Positions 15,480 through 24,274 of a DNA stretch of 50,487 nt are shown one piece after another. A program made the position numbers and the translations under genes. The notes under the pieces were generated by a model that saw only the letters and a list, made by a program, of their open reading frames with translations, was not told where the DNA came from and made no database searches. The stretch lies in IMG/VR virus record IMGVR_UViG_3300037485_002317, positions 1-50,487 of that record, one strand, 5' to 3'. This stretch comes from a virus. Numbering within the stretch: the first letter of the stretch is position 1; each line of letters starts with the position of its first letter.

Positions 15480-15962
15480 ATGCCTTGGATGGGTTCACGA
15501 GCTAGTATTGCAGCTATAACGGCTTTAGATGTCACTGATTATCAAGACGGCATTCTATTTTTTGCCCTTGCAGAAAAAACCTGGTTAGCGCTAACAAAAA
15601 CTGACACTACCTCAACAGTAAATAGTAAATCATGTTTTACTGCCACAGGGGGCGGTCGTTGGTTTATATCCAGGGACTCCACTGTTGTTGCCACTACCAC
15701 GCCAACGGGGGCGGCTGCGATTGGAACCCGTTGGATATATCAAGAGAATGGGGCGGTCAATACTTACGACTCGGTTTTGAGTTATGTTTATAATGGCACG
15801 GCTTGGGTTGAGACAGATACTAGGATGCGACTCCACACCGGAACCCCCGCAAGTTTATCTAAGACTCCTAACTCGAATCGGGAGTCTTGGAAGGATACGT
15901 CAACGGGAGTTGTGTATGACGCTTTCGATGGCGGTTGGGTAGCAGGAGGTGGCTCTACTTGA
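15480..15962 (+). CDS. Tail-fibre-type domain protein
   Basis: 160 residues. The first ~60 residues have the pattern of a small domain found repeatedly in phage and cyanobacterial tail/fibre proteins: an ALDVTDYQDG start, LFFALAEKTWLALTK, then FTATGGGRWFISRD ending in the GGGRW turn. The C-terminal part (TRWIYQENGAVNTYDSVLSY) is beta-rich with Gly and Trp. GGAG precedes the ATG. Its TGA overlaps the ATG of the glycosidase gene (TGATG), so the two are probably made together. Confidence 0.65.
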   Translation: MPWMGSRASIAAITALDVTDYQDGILFFALAEKTWLALTKTDTTSTVNSKSCFTATGGGRWFISRDSTVVATTTPTGAAAIGTRWIYQENGAVNTYDSVLSYVYNGTAWVETDTRMRLHTGTPASLSKTPNSNRESWKDTSTGVVYDAFDGGWVAGGGST

Positions 15963-16705
15963 TGCAGCAGTTTACCTGTGGAAGTTCTTTGCCATTGGAT
16001 TTGACCCCGTTTGACGGGGTTGTGATCGGCTACCATTGGCAATCTTTCAATCAAGATGGCACAAAAAACCCCCTAAACTTTCCTGATAAAATCATCCGAT
16101 CTCAATTCCTTTATGGTCACAAACATCACAAACCCTGTCCATTTTCGGGTTGTGACTCAATTAAAGAATGGGTTAGTCAACGGGTTGCAAAATTTCCACA
16201 GGTCACTGAGTGGGTGTTAGTAAATGAATGGACGGATGATTGTGGGACTCCGTATCCCAACTATTCCCTCGATAGTTTAAAGCGTTATTATGAAGCTGCC
16301 TATACTGCTAATCCTAGCGCCCGAATAATTTTAGGAGATTTCAGACCACATCTTCTGAATAAGTGGCGTGCGATCGCTAATATCTGCCACGAACTAGCTA
16401 AGGATTTTCCGGTAGAAGTTGGGATTCAAACTCACATCAAGAGTTATAACGCTCCGGTTGTTTTAGCTCGTCTCCCTGAAATAATTGGGATGTTTGGCGA
16501 TATTCCGGTACATTTTATCGAGGCGAGTTTGTGGTATAAGAATGATCTTGATAAACTCGCCTGTGATTTTTTATGGGGGGAGTTGGAAGCGATCGCAAAT
16601 AATCACCAAATCAAATCATTTTGTAATTGGTGGTTGTGTTCTGAGGATGCGGAGGTTGGTCGGCGGATGCCTACTTTTGAGAAGTTAAGTTTATTTGTTG
16701 GTTGA
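15962..16705 (+). CDS. GH10-like glycoside hydrolase, probable tail-associated depolymerase
   Basis: 248 residues from the ATG at 15962, which overlaps the preceding stop. The pattern fits a (beta/alpha)8 glycosidase of the GH10 type: VTEWVLVNEWTDDCG corresponds to the acid/base strand (VNE; Glu ~100), PSARIILGDFRPH to the next strand, VEVGIQTHIKSY to the QxH strand, and VHFIEASLW to the nucleophile strand (Glu ~185). About 250 residues is short for GH10 but the core elements are present. No signal peptide, which suits a virion enzyme. Placed among tail genes, it probably cuts the host sheath or exopolysaccharide during adsorption. Substrate unknown. Confidence 0.7.
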   Translation: MQQFTCGSSLPLDLTPFDGVVIGYHWQSFNQDGTKNPLNFPDKIIRSQFLYGHKHHKPCPFSGCDSIKEWVSQRVAKFPQVTEWVLVNEWTDDCGTPYPNYSLDSLKRYYEAAYTANPSARIILGDFRPHLLNKWRAIANICHELAKDFPVEVGIQTHIKSYNAPVVLARLPEIIGMFGDIPVHFIEASLWYKNDLDKLACDFLWGELEAIANNHQIKSFCNWWLCSEDAEVGRRMPTFEKLSLFVG

Positions 16706-16709
16706 GATT

Positions 16710-17642
16710 ATGACTGAAGAAACCTTGCCACCAGAAGTATTTGGTACAGGAGAAGTAATTTTTTTCTTTCCTACCGTTGAATTTTTAGAGGAACAGGCGA
16801 AATACAATTGGGGAATGTCGGGGGATTATTATGTCTGGATCAGTTCCTATAACGAAGGAAGTTATACTGGTATTAATCCATATTTATATATTGGAACTAT
16901 TGCCGATATTCAGGAAAAAAATAATAAATTTTATAGGTTTTCTTCTGATGATATTGGATACTTTTATAATGAGTCGTCGGCTTTGTTCTCTGTTAGCTTG
17001 CCCGATAAAATTAGTTTTGATAGCAGGAAGTTGTCGTCATCAAAAAAAACGATCTACATCAGCCATGAAACAGTCCCAATAATTGGGGGAAGTTATGCTA
17101 AAACAGACCCTAATTTACTTTTAGTTCCATTCTTTGAAAATGCAACAACAATTCATAGCAACTTTTTAAATACATCGGTTGATAGTTATTTTCTTGGAGT
17201 TGCAAAAGATGTTAATATAGTTAGGCACGAAAACGGAACCAATGTAATTCTATATAATTCTTCTCAAGATTTTATAGAAAAATGTTTAAATCAATTTGAC
17301 AACGGAAAGGCAGGTGCTACTTTTTGCCCACTTAACCCGATACTATCATTAGGAACTGCACAGGGAAGACCTGGTATAGTAACGGATTACAATACAGCCC
17401 CTGTATTGATTGAGTCAAATAAAGGCAATGTGATCTATGACTGTTTATTTTTGTTTAGAGCTTCCGAGCCCGACTATAGTGACGCTCTCGTTTGCTATGC
17501 AGCCCCACTAGAAAAAGACTATTGTATTATTAGTTCCTCTGAGTCTGATACTATCCCTGATCAGGTATCGAAAGGGAATATTCTTGAGATTAGCGAAATA
17601 AGAATTAAAACAGAATTAACCTGGGAGACTATAATTATATGA
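16710..17642 (+). CDS. Hypothetical virion-block protein
   Basis: 310 residues from the ATG at 16710 (MTEETLPPEVFGTGEVIFFF), chosen over an in-frame TTG at 16695 that lies inside the glycosidase gene. Rich in Asn, Ser, Tyr and aromatic residues with beta-type repeats, resembling receptor-binding or baseplate-distal proteins. No domain recognised. The stop overlaps the ATG of the next gene by 4 bp. Lower GC than the head genes. Confidence 0.65.
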   Translation: MTEETLPPEVFGTGEVIFFFPTVEFLEEQAKYNWGMSGDYYVWISSYNEGSYTGINPYLYIGTIADIQEKNNKFYRFSSDDIGYFYNESSALFSVSLPDKISFDSRKLSSSKKTIYISHETVPIIGGSYAKTDPNLLLVPFFENATTIHSNFLNTSVDSYFLGVAKDVNIVRHENGTNVILYNSSQDFIEKCLNQFDNGKAGATFCPLNPILSLGTAQGRPGIVTDYNTAPVLIESNKGNVIYDCLFLFRASEPDYSDALVCYAAPLEKDYCIISSSESDTIPDQVSKGNILEISEIRIKTELTWETIII

Positions 17643-20335
17643 GTAAAAACGACAAAACAAGCCAAGGAAATCACAGGCACGATACGATAGGAGACGCAGT
17701 TACAACAATTCCAATAAAAGCCAATGTTTTCTGGGTTAAATTTGTAAAGAAATCATCGCCCGTAACATTTAAGACTGGACAGTCTTGGCTTTATGATTTT
17801 GGGGCAATGCGACGATATCCTTGTGCTAGTGCATGGCAATTCGAGGATTATACTAAATCCAATAATCTCCCAACCGCAGCAATCGGATCACGAGAGAAAA
17901 TAGGTAGTGGCAAAATGATATTACACAATCCCACAGAAAGGGATATTAGATTAATTCTTAAACGCCCTGATTCACCACATCCTGGTGATGGCTATAGCCC
18001 CGCTACTGTCTCACCTAGAGGGTCGGGTGGAGGTTATGATGTCGGCGGTGCTGGCGGTGAACCTATGGGGAGTCAAGATATTGTTTTAGTTCCTACATAT
18101 ATCGGGAAATATACTGTTGCTGTGACAGTTGAAATAACGGCAAGTTTTGATTCTCAATATGCTCCATTTAACGCGCATCAAAACGTTTATATTCTTTCTG
18201 GCCCCCCAACAGTTCAACCTGGTGGGAACCGTTGTATTTATGGGAAGATTTTGTTTTACGCGACAGGACTTGGTATGGAAGGCTTTAAAAGCGCAAGTAG
18301 TTGTGCTGATAAGATTAGCTATAAACCTGAGATACGGGGTGGTATGTATTTCTTTGGTTTTGATACTCCTTATACACCAGTAGAAGGTGGGGGTGGTTAC
18401 ATTGTGATGACTGCTGTTCACTCTGCGGGTGATGGAATATGGGCTGGAAAAGCCAGAAAATTTGGACATTCTCAATATTTTGAAGGAAAATGGACTGTTT
18501 TTCCCGATGACCCTCCCGTTGCACAGGGGAGTATTTCTGCTGTTTTAAAGAAAGTTGCAGTGTCTCCTGACCCCGGATTTTTACCTTTTGATATTTATTA
18601 TGGCGGTGGCGGTGGCGGTGGCGGTGGCGGTGGCGGTGATCAACCATCTCATAGTCAGGCAGGGGAAAAATTACCTAAGAAAAAATCAGATATTGTTGAC
18701 GCACCAAATTCAAAATACATGGCTGAAATATATTTTAATAACACTAAAATATATGAGACGACGGCTAGTGAACTTTTGTGTACGTTTCCGATTAACTTAA
18801 TAGGAAGCCTGCCAGACAACGACCCAGAAACAAAGGACGATGACGCTATTCCCGATGACTGGATTCACCCTTTAGACGTGATTTTAGATGACTTTACCTG
18901 GTCAGAAAGTATTGGCTCTAACTGGGGTTTATTCCCTGGGAAAATGTCTGAAATTCTGCTCACGAACAGAGAAAACTTTGATTTTGACAAGACTAAAAAT
19001 GTCGATGAAATGTTAGATCCTTTAGTGCCAAACTCGTTAAATTTATATGCAAACACTAAGGTGTATTCTATCTCAAAAACCCGTCATATATTCATGTTAC
19101 TAGAAGGGGCGGAACAGCAGATAAAATTGGAGACTGTTGGTTCAGACCTAGCTATAAAAAGGAATTGTAAAAATAATTATTGCTGCTTTCAGTTTAGAAG
19201 ATTGACTGTTATTGAAGTCAATGGTACATCACCAAGCGTTAAATATTATCCAATTAGAGACGGTAAAATAACGGGTTTACCAGAATGGATAAAAGAGCTT
19301 GATTATGATGGATTTTTGAATCCTTATTTCTTCTTTCCAACATCAGATAATTTATGTAGAGACGGTACTAGCTATAGTCAATCCGCTTACAGATTAAATT
19401 CTCAAGGGTTAAGCACGTCAATAGGTCTCTACTCTTATACTGTTGGTCGTGAGATACCAATGCCCAAAAAAGATACTGATTTCAATTCAGTGTTTTCTGC
19501 CCAAAGGTTTAGTAAATTTTATGTAGGAGCAAATTCTTATAAGCCGGATGGTGTTAAGTTTATTTATGGATTTCCTTTTGGTGTTTACTACAAAGGTTCA
19601 GGCTATGTATTAGGAACTGGATTAGTTACCGATGATATTATTAGATACTACAATAATATAAATTATTCAAACAATGACTTGTATCTTGCCGAAAAAATAA
19701 GTGCAGGAGAAGATGATGCCATTGACAACTTTGCACTAGGTTTGTCGTTTCCCGTTCAAGATACCGTTAGGGTAGGTGAGATGGTTGGCAGTAGGTCATT
19801 TGTTGATTCCCTAAAAAATGGAACAGCAAGAGCGCAATTTAAGATAGCAGAGATCGAGACTGTCAACAACGACGCATCGCATACTATTAAGACTTACAGA
19901 AGCACAGGAACGAGTGTCGTCTATGGATTTTACCCTGGTTATTCTGGAACAAGGACAAACCCCGCATGGATAACCCCCGCAATCCTCAAGGGGGTTTCAG
20001 ATAATTACCCAAGAAGTTTTGATTATCCAACCCAAAAATACTACGGATTTTATGATCTGGTATATTTAAGGGATGATAACCTTGCTGCCAATATTGGAAA
20101 AAGGCAGAAATTCCCTTATATTTCTGACAATGAAAAGATTTTCAATTTTTCTGACAATGCAAAGTTTAGACGTTCATCGCCAGTTAAGTTGCCGAAAATA
20201 AATAATATTGATAACAAAAGTTTGGTTTATTTTGTGACAGCAATCAGGACGGATGACGAGAAAGAGAAAGAGAGGGGGGATTACATTGACCCTTTTACTA
20301 TGACGAGAGAAGACCGTTTAAAATTAAGGGATTAA
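17639..20335 (+). CDS. Large glycine-rich virion/adhesion protein
   Basis: 898 residues, the largest protein of the rightward block. It has a beta-rich N-terminal part, a Gly-rich linker (PRGSGGGYDVGGAGGEPMGS, ~residues 125-145), a run of 12 consecutive glycines near residue 322 encoded by a perfect hexanucleotide repeat, and a long Asn/Tyr/Ser-rich C-terminal half. No enzyme motif, signal peptide or membrane helix is seen. Composition and position suggest a tail fibre or tail-tip protein whose glycine run is a flexible hinge. Starts within the previous stop (ATGA). Confidence 0.7.
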   Translation: MSKNDKTSQGNHRHDTIGDAVTTIPIKANVFWVKFVKKSSPVTFKTGQSWLYDFGAMRRYPCASAWQFEDYTKSNNLPTAAIGSREKIGSGKMILHNPTERDIRLILKRPDSPHPGDGYSPATVSPRGSGGGYDVGGAGGEPMGSQDIVLVPTYIGKYTVAVTVEITASFDSQYAPFNAHQNVYILSGPPTVQPGGNRCIYGKILFYATGLGMEGFKSASSCADKISYKPEIRGGMYFFGFDTPYTPVEGGGGYIVMTAVHSAGDGIWAGKARKFGHSQYFEGKWTVFPDDPPVAQGSISAVLKKVAVSPDPGFLPFDIYYGGGGGGGGGGGGDQPSHSQAGEKLPKKKSDIVDAPNSKYMAEIYFNNTKIYETTASELLCTFPINLIGSLPDNDPETKDDDAIPDDWIHPLDVILDDFTWSESIGSNWGLFPGKMSEILLTNRENFDFDKTKNVDEMLDPLVPNSLNLYANTKVYSISKTRHIFMLLEGAEQQIKLETVGSDLAIKRNCKNNYCCFQFRRLTVIEVNGTSPSVKYYPIRDGKITGLPEWIKELDYDGFLNPYFFFPTSDNLCRDGTSYSQSAYRLNSQGLSTSIGLYSYTVGREIPMPKKDTDFNSVFSAQRFSKFYVGANSYKPDGVKFIYGFPFGVYYKGSGYVLGTGLVTDDIIRYYNNINYSNNDLYLAEKISAGEDDAIDNFALGLSFPVQDTVRVGEMVGSRSFVDSLKNGTARAQFKIAEIETVNNDASHTIKTYRSTGTSVVYGFYPGYSGTRTNPAWITPAILKGVSDNYPRSFDYPTQKYYGFYDLVYLRDDNLAANIGKRQKFPYISDNEKIFNFSDNAKFRRSSPVKLPKINNIDNKSLVYFVTAIRTDDEKEKERGDYIDPFTMTREDRLKLRD
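18602..18637 (+). repeat. (GGCGGT)6 microsatellite encoding a 12-Gly run
   Basis: Six perfect copies of GGCGGT in frame within the 898-residue protein. Slippage by whole units would change the glycine hinge length without shifting the frame. Confidence 0.95.
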
Positions 20336-20339
20336 TCTT

Positions 20340-21053
20340 ATGCCTAATTACAAATCAAGTGCTTTTTGGGTGGCAAATACTCAAGAGTTAACTAATAATT
20401 TTACCTTTGACAGTACCGATGAAGACGGTTTATTTATGTTTGTTGGCATGGGTGCTGACCAAGCTATTTATGTTTGGCGTAAAGCCGGAGTTGCTGAAAT
20501 ACCACAAGATATTCCTGCTACTCTCGGATGTTGGAAGTTTTTTAGTTCAACTCAAAAAAGTGATAGTTTTGAATTAGCAAACTGGACTCTGGCAAAAGCA
20601 TTGATAACTAATGGAATATCTCAAAATAGAGTCGATTTAAAATCTTATGTTTTAGTTTCATGGGATGATATTGTACCTAGACTGATTCCCGTTATCAATG
20701 CCAATGAAATCGCCGAAGAAAGTTATAATTTTGAAGTTGGCAATAGTGAGTTACTAACAAATTTTTCTTATATAAGTAGTCAATACTTTAAAGCAAGTTT
20801 AGAAAATCAGAAATTAGCACCCGATGATGAAAACACATCACTAACCGATTTCAGTTTTATCAACAAACAATATTATTTTCAGACCATAGAAAATAAGAGA
20901 GGTTATCTTGATAATGATGTAAACACCTTGACTAATTATGACAGTATTAGAATAGGATTAGAAAGAGCGATAGCAGAAAATAATAAAATAGATTATATTA
21001 GTAATAATTCATTGTTAACTGATTGGGGGTATATATGCCTTTTACGTTTGTAG
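20340..21053 (+). CDS. Hypothetical virion-block protein with internal repeats
   Basis: 237 residues. The C-terminal half has three or four degenerate ~35-residue repeats: LLTNFSYISSQYFKASLENQ, then SLTDFSFINKQYYFQTIENK, then TLTNYDSIRIGLERAIAENN and LLTDWGYICLL. Such L-T-D/N-aromatic repeats often form fibre or helical-repeat structures. It starts 4 bp after the 898-residue gene and overlaps the next gene by 19 bases. Probably a fibre or adaptor for the propeller proteins that follow. Confidence 0.65.
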   Translation: MPNYKSSAFWVANTQELTNNFTFDSTDEDGLFMFVGMGADQAIYVWRKAGVAEIPQDIPATLGCWKFFSSTQKSDSFELANWTLAKALITNGISQNRVDLKSYVLVSWDDIVPRLIPVINANEIAEESYNFEVGNSELLTNFSYISSQYFKASLENQKLAPDDENTSLTDFSFINKQYYFQTIENKRGYLDNDVNTLTNYDSIRIGLERAIAENNKIDYISNNSLLTDWGYICLLRL

Positions 21054-22024
21054 GAACCGGAGCTATAGCAGATAAACCATTGGGTGCTGTTTTGCACTTT
21101 AACGGTAAAGTTTATTGTGGAAATGAAAATGGTGGTTCATCAAAGGGCTATATTTTCAACCCTGCTGATAACACATTTACAACTTTTACATTACCAGCAT
21201 CAGCTTATTACCCAAGGGTTTTATTGTTAGATGGAAGAATTTTATTTTGCCCCATTCAATATTGTGATAAAAGTTGGTTGTTAGTAAATGAAGATGGGAC
21301 GTATCAAACATTAAACGACTGGACTTTTGGTGTCAATGGTGCATCATTAATGCGTGATGGAAAAGTTGCTATTTGTAACGCAACTGCCTACAGATTTGGA
21401 TTTTTTAATCCAAAAACAACTTATTTTGAGTATTTTCCTAATACTCCATCAGCTATTCTTTCAGGCGTTACACCAGCTTCAACAACATTATTACCTGATG
21501 GAAAGTTGTTGTTGATTAATGATCATCCCACATACCTTGCATATATTTATAACCCTTTTAATAATGTTTGGGAACAAATATCTTTAAATGGATTTACAGG
21601 TGCATTAAGTAACAAAGGTGTAATGCTTTATGATGGAGGATTAGCTGTTTTTGGTAATTATTATGGATTAAATTTAGTTGATATTTATTCCAAAAAAATA
21701 ATAGATATTGAAGCTATGTATATGGGGGCTATTGGAGATACAACTATCAATATCCTGATTTGCCCTGACGGTGATATCTTTGTAGCCAATTTGTTGTATA
21801 TAAATAAATACAACATTACAAATAACACCCTAACTAATGTTGGTTATACCACAATGCCGACATTACAACGATACCCTAAAGGTATGGTCATGCTACCATC
21901 AGGAAAAATGTTTTATTGTACAAATGGTGCAGATTTAGATAATAATGGTTTTACAATTTGGGATTCATCTTTGGGAACTTTACCCAAAGAGGTTTGTTTG
22001 AGTGCTTTTTATAATAGAGGGTAA
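21035..22024 (+). CDS. Kelch/galactose-oxidase-like beta-propeller protein, copy 1
   Basis: 329 residues from the ATG at 21035, preceded by GGGGG, chosen over an in-frame TTG at 21023. Repeated blade motifs are visible: LLDGRILFCP, LMRDGKVAICN, LLPDGKLLLIND, MLYDGGLAVFG, LICPDGDIFVAN and MLPSGKMFYC, each a hydrophobic strand with a D-G turn as in kelch or galactose-oxidase propellers. It ends CLSAFYNRG, nearly the same as the end of its downstream paralogue (YLSPFYNRS). Most likely receptor or glycan binding at the virion tip. No copper-binding catalytic site is evident. Confidence 0.7.
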   Translation: MPFTFVGTGAIADKPLGAVLHFNGKVYCGNENGGSSKGYIFNPADNTFTTFTLPASAYYPRVLLLDGRILFCPIQYCDKSWLLVNEDGTYQTLNDWTFGVNGASLMRDGKVAICNATAYRFGFFNPKTTYFEYFPNTPSAILSGVTPASTTLLPDGKLLLINDHPTYLAYIYNPFNNVWEQISLNGFTGALSNKGVMLYDGGLAVFGNYYGLNLVDIYSKKIIDIEAMYMGAIGDTTINILICPDGDIFVANLLYINKYNITNNTLTNVGYTTMPTLQRYPKGMVMLPSGKMFYCTNGADLDNNGFTIWDSSLGTLPKEVCLSAFYNRG

Positions 22025-22028
22025 ATTT

Positions 22029-23051
22029 ATGTTATTTGTTGCTGATTCAGGTGCTTTTTTAAAAAGAATTGATAATATGGTTTTGTTACCTGATGGTAAC
22101 GTTTTTTGTAAGTTTACCGAAAAAACATGGGGTTATGCAATTTATAATCCCTTGACAAATTCAAGGGGTCAAGACTTTGCTAACCATGAATATGCAACAA
22201 ACTCACCTAGTTACGGTAAAGGTGTTTTATGTGCCGATAAAAAAACTATTGTTTTCCCTCCTAGGAATTGGAAGCAGCCTTTAATTTATAATAGTCAAGC
22301 AAACACATTTAACATCACCTCAACATGGGAAGAAGAAATAGTCACAGTCACAACCAATAGATATTTAGGGGGGACGTTACTACCTGATGGTAGGGTGTTT
22401 TTCCCCCCTTATTATGCTAAATATGCAGCGATATATAATCCTTTGGATGATAGTGTTCAAAAAATTACAACTGTGTTCTCATGGGGGTCAACACCCGCTT
22501 ATAATGGGGCTTATTTATTACCCAATGGTAAGATATTTTTGATAGCAAGCACTAAAGCGTTTGCGTTATTAGATTTAGGTAATTTAGTTTTAACTGAAAT
22601 TTCTGAATTAACAAATTATAAACGATATATTCATGCTGTGATGACTGTTGATGAATTATTGGTTTTGTTTCCTGAACCTGGATATAATAATAAATGTTTA
22701 GTTTATGATTACGCTTCAAATAGTTTAGTTAATTCAAACAGTATTGACCCATCGGATGCAACCTGTAAAGGTGTTTCTCTGTTGGGTAATGGCAGTATTT
22801 TAGCTTTATATCCCACGGGATTGTGGAGTATTAAAATCAAAAATAATGGTAGTTTATTTGAAAAAACTAAACTCCACTTAAACACCGAATTAGATATTAA
22901 TTCTAAAATGATTGGGTTATTAAATGGCAATAGCTTGATAGTTCCTGAAGGTACGGGTATAAGCAATATACCTTATATTTTTAAGCCTGGGATTGATTTA
23001 GTCCCATTTCATCCCTCTGTTTATCTGTCACCATTTTATAACCGGAGCTAA
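22029..23051 (+). CDS. Kelch/galactose-oxidase-like beta-propeller protein, copy 2
   Basis: 340 residues from the ATG at 22029 (MLFVADSGAFLKRIDNMVLL); an in-frame TTG 27 bases upstream would overlap copy 1. It repeats the blade pattern of the upstream gene: MVLLPDGNVFCK, TLLPDGRVFFPP, YLLPNGKIFLIA, LLGNGSILALY and LLNGNSLIVPE. The shared C-terminal FYNR motif indicates tandem duplication followed by strong divergence, consistent with two host-recognition heads. It is the last gene of the rightward virion block. Confidence 0.7.
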   Translation: MLFVADSGAFLKRIDNMVLLPDGNVFCKFTEKTWGYAIYNPLTNSRGQDFANHEYATNSPSYGKGVLCADKKTIVFPPRNWKQPLIYNSQANTFNITSTWEEEIVTVTTNRYLGGTLLPDGRVFFPPYYAKYAAIYNPLDDSVQKITTVFSWGSTPAYNGAYLLPNGKIFLIASTKAFALLDLGNLVLTEISELTNYKRYIHAVMTVDELLVLFPEPGYNNKCLVYDYASNSLVNSNSIDPSDATCKGVSLLGNGSILALYPTGLWSIKIKNNGSLFEKTKLHLNTELDINSKMIGLLNGNSLIVPEGTGISNIPYIFKPGIDLVPFHPSVYLSPFYNRS

Positions 23052-23221
23052 CATAATCAGTTATCGTTGGCATTTCTCCCTCTGATCTCTCCAATAATAT
23101 TCTAACACCCAAACCCATAAAACAAAAAGCCACCAAGCGAGAGCTAGGTAACTTTAAGGGAGAATCTTTCCACTAATATTATTATAACACGAAAACATTA
23201 ACATAATCAGTCGTTGTTGGC
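23049..23221. repeat. Short direct repeat pair after the propeller genes
   Basis: TAACATAATCAGT followed by a diverged GTTGGC occurs at 23049-23071 and 23199-23221, flanking ~128 bp without a gene. The enclosed sequence also has TTCTCCCT and AGGGAGAA as distant complementary arms. No other feature is seen in this gap. Confidence 0.6.
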
Positions 23222-23237
23222 GTTGCGATCGCACTCC

Positions 23238-23513
23238 CTAATTTCTTTTCCACGCTTTTTTGCAATCTTCAGAAGTAAACTTATATAGCGTTCCTTTGTT
23301 GTGAGATGCCTCCCCTCCTTTCTGACCTATTTCAGTTATATGGTCTTTGTTCTGAGATGTTTTTGTTCCGCCTTCGCTGCAATCCTCAGAACTGAACTTA
23401 TACAGCGTCCCATTGTCACGAGATGCCTTCCCGCCTTTGCTAGAAATCTCTCGGCGTTTTTCTGGACTCATAGCAGCAAATCCATATTTCTTTTTCTTAT
23501 TTTCTGGTTCCAT
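23238..23513 (-). CDS. KGG-repeat (GsiB-like) small hydrophilic protein
   Basis: 91 residues. After a lysine-rich start (MEPENKKKKYGFAAMSPEKR) it has glycine-rich KGG motifs: SSKGGKASRDNGTLYKFSS and QKGGEASHNKGTLYKFTS. These are two ~46-residue repeats each ending SEDC. KGG motifs define the general-stress GsiB-type family of hydrophilic proteins and are also seen in phage-encoded small proteins. The Cys at the end of each repeat is unusual. The role in the phage is unknown. It stands alone, convergent with the propeller genes. Confidence 0.65.
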   Translation of the reverse strand: MEPENKKKKYGFAAMSPEKRREISSKGGKASRDNGTLYKFSSEDCSEGGTKTSQNKDHITEIGQKGGEASHNKGTLYKFTSEDCKKAWKRN

Positions 23514-23564
23514 AATTAATAAATTTAAATTAACATTATTTTAACACAAATGTTTTATTATAAA

Positions 23565-23602
23565 AAAAGTACCTGAGTTTGTAGAGCATCTCAGATACTT
23601 TT
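23565..23602 (-). terminator. Stem-loop with minus-strand T-run
   Basis: AAAAGTACCTGAG pairs with CTCAGATACTTTT with one mismatch. Read on the minus strand it is followed by a run of T. It lies in the leader of the Dam-type gene on the plus strand, so it may stop antisense transcription or act as a leader structure for that gene. Confidence 0.5.
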
Positions 23603-23633
23603 AAACAACCACACGCAAAAGGAGTAGACAACA

Positions 23634-24185
23634 ATGATTATACAACAACTTTGTCTGTTTGAAACACAAGTATCATTAATTGATTCAAACGAAAATTATA
23701 CCCCATCTGATTTGATTGATTTAGTTCATAAGTTTTATGGATTTCCTGAATTAGACCCTTTTAGCTGTGAACTTGCTAATCAAATTATTAAAGCTCAAAA
23801 GATATTTACAATTCAAGATGATGGATTCAAACAGAACTGGAGACGGGCTAAAACACTCTGGTTAAATCCTCCCTACAGCGTGGGGTTTGTTGAGAAAGTT
23901 GTTGATAAATTAATCGCAACATTGAACGAGACTGAAGCAGAAGCCTTCTTATTGACCAATACCGACAACAGCACAGTTTGGTACGAGAAAGCATTGGGAC
24001 GGTGCGATCGCTTCATACTCCCACATACTCGTCTAACCTTCTACTCCCCTAAACGGGCGGCGGATGGGAAGAAGCAGAATCAAAACCGAGTCTCCCAGAC
24101 CTTGTTTTATTTCGGGTTGCAGCCTCAGAAGGTTGAGGCAGTTTTTCGGCATTGGGGAACTGTTTGTCAGACTTCCAAATGGTAA
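23634..24185 (+). CDS. Phage DNA N6-adenine methyltransferase (Dam-like)
   Basis: 183 residues. The pattern fits the phage N-6-adenine-methyltransferase family: TPSDLIDLVHKFYGFPELDP near the start, then the catalytic motif LWLNPPYS (NPPY, ~residue 82), followed by LLTNTDNSTVWYEKAL and RLTFYSPKRAADGK. This family methylates adenine in phage DNA to evade host restriction or mark the genome. AAAGGAG precedes the ATG. It has its own gap upstream and a strong bidirectional terminator downstream, so it is a single-gene unit. It is a different type from the ParB fusion and the C5 enzyme in this window. Confidence 0.85.
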   Translation: MIIQQLCLFETQVSLIDSNENYTPSDLIDLVHKFYGFPELDPFSCELANQIIKAQKIFTIQDDGFKQNWRRAKTLWLNPPYSVGFVEKVVDKLIATLNETEAEAFLLTNTDNSTVWYEKALGRCDRFILPHTRLTFYSPKRAADGKKQNQNRVSQTLFYFGLQPQKVEAVFRHWGTVCQTSKW

Positions 24186-24219
24186 TTATAATTAAATAGT
24201 AAACATGGATTGACACTCT

Positions 24220-24253
24220 AAAAAGCACCTCTAAATTAATAGAGGTGCTTTTT
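24220..24253. terminator. Strong bidirectional terminator
   Basis: A perfect 14-bp stem (AAAAAGCACCTCTA / TAGAGGTGCTTTTT, 6-base loop) between the convergent Dam-type and RuvC-like genes. A- and T-runs at both ends allow termination in both directions. It closes the long leftward operon. Confidence 0.9.
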
Positions 24254-24274
24254 ATTGGTTAAAGATTAGAAACC

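Noticed and set aside
18315-18647. Minus-strand frame with a HRHRHRH run
   Set aside because: It is the shadow of the (GGCGGT)6 glycine codons in the 898-residue protein.
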